Assembly: GCA_903825615.1 (NCBI GenBank)
Contig: CAIKBK010000104.1
Location: 1-6,375 of the forward strand
DNA: 6,375 nucleotides
Source: Candidatus Vogelbacteria bacterium
GTDB lineage: Bacteria; Patescibacteriota; Minisyncoccia; Phycocordibacterales; XYD1-FULL-46-19
Direction of reading: 5' to 3'
Shown here: piece after piece, positions 6,301-6,375 of the stretch
How the letters are laid out: each line of letters begins with the position of its first letter
Numbering within the stretch: position 1 is the first letter of the stretch
Notes under the pieces: model-generated
What the model saw: only the letters and a program-made list of their open reading frames with translations
The model's database searches: none
Told to the model about the DNA's origin: nothing
Program-made: the position numbers and the translations under genes

Positions 6301-6375
6301 AGTTAGTGGTGGAAGCATTGGTGAGAATTGTTTTGCCTAAGATCGTCGTTTGACCGGTGGAGGAACCAAGGGTGG
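3341..6375 (-). CDS. Large repeat-containing surface/fibre-like protein, 5' truncated by window edge
   Basis: About 1,010 codons lie in the window and the frame is open to base 6375. A TTG at 6253 is not the likely start, because the same Thr/Ser/Ala-rich sequence (TNLTVGTAAYLTGLASSFLA) runs on upstream of it. In order from the N-terminal side: Thr/Ser/Gly-rich beta-type sequence with GxxGxGTTTP repeats (about 6028-4970), like phage tail-fibre and appendage proteins; a Gly/Tyr/Asn-rich region with GLYxxP-type motifs; a GGDYAEY motif (4421-4441); a cysteine pair in VCLDILRNNAVRRC; VIGIISTAPGFLGN; a conserved-looking GD-rich block (NENGPIRPGDSLAAASIPG); a charged helical, possibly coiled-coil stretch (about 4040-3760); an amphipathic segment FFNRLVVWLGDVSNGVQDFF; LCVGSTGDETC with a second cysteine pair (3623-3655); and an Asp/Pro/Thr-rich tail. 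I know similar C-terminal layouts from Patescibacteria. Cell-surface location and a role in attachment are inference; a signal peptide would lie outside the window. Confidence 0.85.
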   Translation of the reverse strand, partial: TLGSSTGQTTILGKTILTNASTTNLTVGTAAYLTGLASSFLAVNQSGQIIATTTSSLFSLNYWTKSGSDLSYILGNVSVGTTSAAATFNIQGTSSLPLLTISSSTGESMLTLTSAGYLGFGTANPQDKLHIESNGSSWSARMVTNSNTPTDRAGFNFVHFGAGGANSPADAKLGALTFRGKASSAEYVGAMIDSFQVGTTSAAYLAFYTNNGGTYPEQMRITQNGSIGIGTTTPGSKLTVAGDANITGTTTMGFGSYLGNSLAGIRVSELLLGTTHYALLNFLNTDTSSGATSTVGAMRDNLIVYSDSGAATADPTLNFYNNGLYVGMSLNDAGQFAFGAPIESPNFTGRVRIGTTTPTEMLSIVGSSTNNLLGVYASSGISKFIITSAGNVGIGTTTPASVLSLYGTNNVYAAFGNGTVYGYVGIDSTNPSIDLGTFSNHDVRIETNNTVRMTIDKAGSIGMGTTPNLNTRLNIGGTQAGADNAFGLYMGALTLAPSSTWNAFFQYVGGGTVDTGVGKTINQAIGLYSESISKSGSGTITNTYGLYVNPSAVGTNNYGAYIGGNTGLGDSAPAYRLSVKDNKTDYIARIQNDNTTDSGEGLYVYIAGDGSQTNNFIGFGNANDATAGHIYGNSFSTGVTYGTTGGDYAEYLYTADTDLGAGETVCLDILRNNAVRRCATSSDTNVIGIISTAPGFLGNDRTEYKNNPNYKIVALIGQIPAKASNENGPIRPGDSLAAASIPGYVMRANAGDSTVGVALESLSDTTGEIKVLISRRNKSVTVEQVEDQVTKRIADMEIEDEVNLLVTGAVKNYNFDSEFTKFIDPMNLIIDTKVDIARDGLTLRLNDLEKSIQDMNYSLTDIIATTTDEEGNQTFAGMFFNRLVVWLGDVSNGVQDFFAQTTHQTTLCVGSTGDETCITKEQLDALLLQANVSGTPVETPVTDPATTTPTTDPATTTDPTPIVTDPEPAVDPEPTETPVVDPAPAIDPAPVADPVPIETPTPDPVETPAV
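3344..3574 (-). repeat. Degenerate Asp/Pro/Thr-rich C-terminal repeat tract
   Basis: The last 77 codons of the large protein repeat variants of DPxP, TDP and ETP (for example TDPATTTDPTP and DPAPAIDPAPVADPVP). At DNA level this gives recurring GGATCA-type words on the plus strand. It is probably an extended, flexible stalk or wall-spanning segment. It ends at the stop with no LPXTG motif, hydrophobic anchor or positive tail. Confidence 0.85.
4101..4441 (-). other. GDYAEY-containing domain of the large protein, resembling phage-appendage autoprocessing (Peptidase_G2-like) domains
   Basis: This segment runs from GGDYAEY (4421-4441) through VIGIISTAPGFLGN and IGQIPAKASNENG to GDSTVGVALE. The order GDYAEY, then a G-I-V/I-S-x-x-P motif, then a GxIPxKxS-nG-GD-L-s-PG block resembles the C-terminal chaperone/autocleavage region of phage appendage proteins as I remember it. 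The family link is tentative. A cleavage or trimer-assembly role is inference, and no catalytic residues can be assigned. Confidence 0.45.
4970..6028 (-). repeat. Dispersed GxxGxGTTTP coding repeats
   Basis: Five copies of a ten-codon motif are visible: GYLGFGTANP (5999-6028), GSIGIGTTTP (5672-5701), GRVRIGTTTP (5300-5329), GNVGIGTTTP (5177-5206) and GSIGMGTTPN (4970-4999). Most are followed by a strand such as KLTVAG, MLSIVG or VLSLYG. Related VGTTSAA words occur twice more near the N-terminal side. Spacing is irregular (about 120 to 370 bases), so these are structural turns between beta modules, not a tandem DNA repeat. Confidence 0.8.

Noticed and set aside
1..6375. Alternative genetic code with TGA as a sense codon
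   Set aside because: No gene stop in the window is TGA, but seven stops are too few to judge, and all conserved genes read through at full length with the standard code.

Overview
The window looks like chromosomal DNA of a Candidate Phyla Radiation (Patescibacteria) bacterium, probably Parcubacteria-like. This rests on family recognition, not a search. The pointers are a Rel protein that stops just after its TGS domain, a compact MiaA, a very large Thr/Ser/Gly-rich surface protein of a type I associate with these bacteria, tRNA genes without an encoded CCA, tightly packed convergent genes with overlapping ends, and starts with almost no Shine-Dalgarno sequence. The standard bacterial code fits every gene.

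Layout, left to right. (1) 1-332, plus strand: 3' end of a RelA/SpoT-family (p)ppGpp enzyme. (2) 329-1796, minus strand: a GNAT acetyltransferase followed by parB. The parB stop overlaps the rel stop tail to tail. (3) 1797-1871: a compact divergent promoter region. (4) 1872-2824, plus strand: tRNA-Leu(CAA), then miaA after a short gap. (5) 2811-3271, minus strand: tRNA-Trp(CCA), then two tiny hypothetical ORFs of 39 and 63 codons. The second overlaps the miaA end by 14 bases. An 11-bp inverted repeat spans the junction of the two small ORFs. (6) 3341-6375, minus strand: about 1,010 codons of a surface or fibre-like protein whose 5' end lies outside the window.

How the parts relate. Rel (stringent response) and ParB (chromosome partitioning) are housekeeping genes. 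MiaA prenylates A37 of tRNAs reading UNN codons, and both tRNAs in the window carry the A36-A37-A38 sequence it needs, so the centre of the window holds a modification enzyme beside two predicted substrates. The large protein has GxxGxGTTTP repeats like those of phage tail-fibre and appendage proteins, a GDYAEY-containing domain resembling autoprocessing domains of such fibres, two closely spaced cysteine pairs, and an Asp/Pro/Thr-rich tail without a sorting signal.

No CRISPR array, insertion sequence, integrase or origin was seen. There is no gene-free stretch above 300 bases. The most unusual signals are the stem joining the two small ORFs, the leaderless-type promoters, and the architecture and base composition of the large protein.
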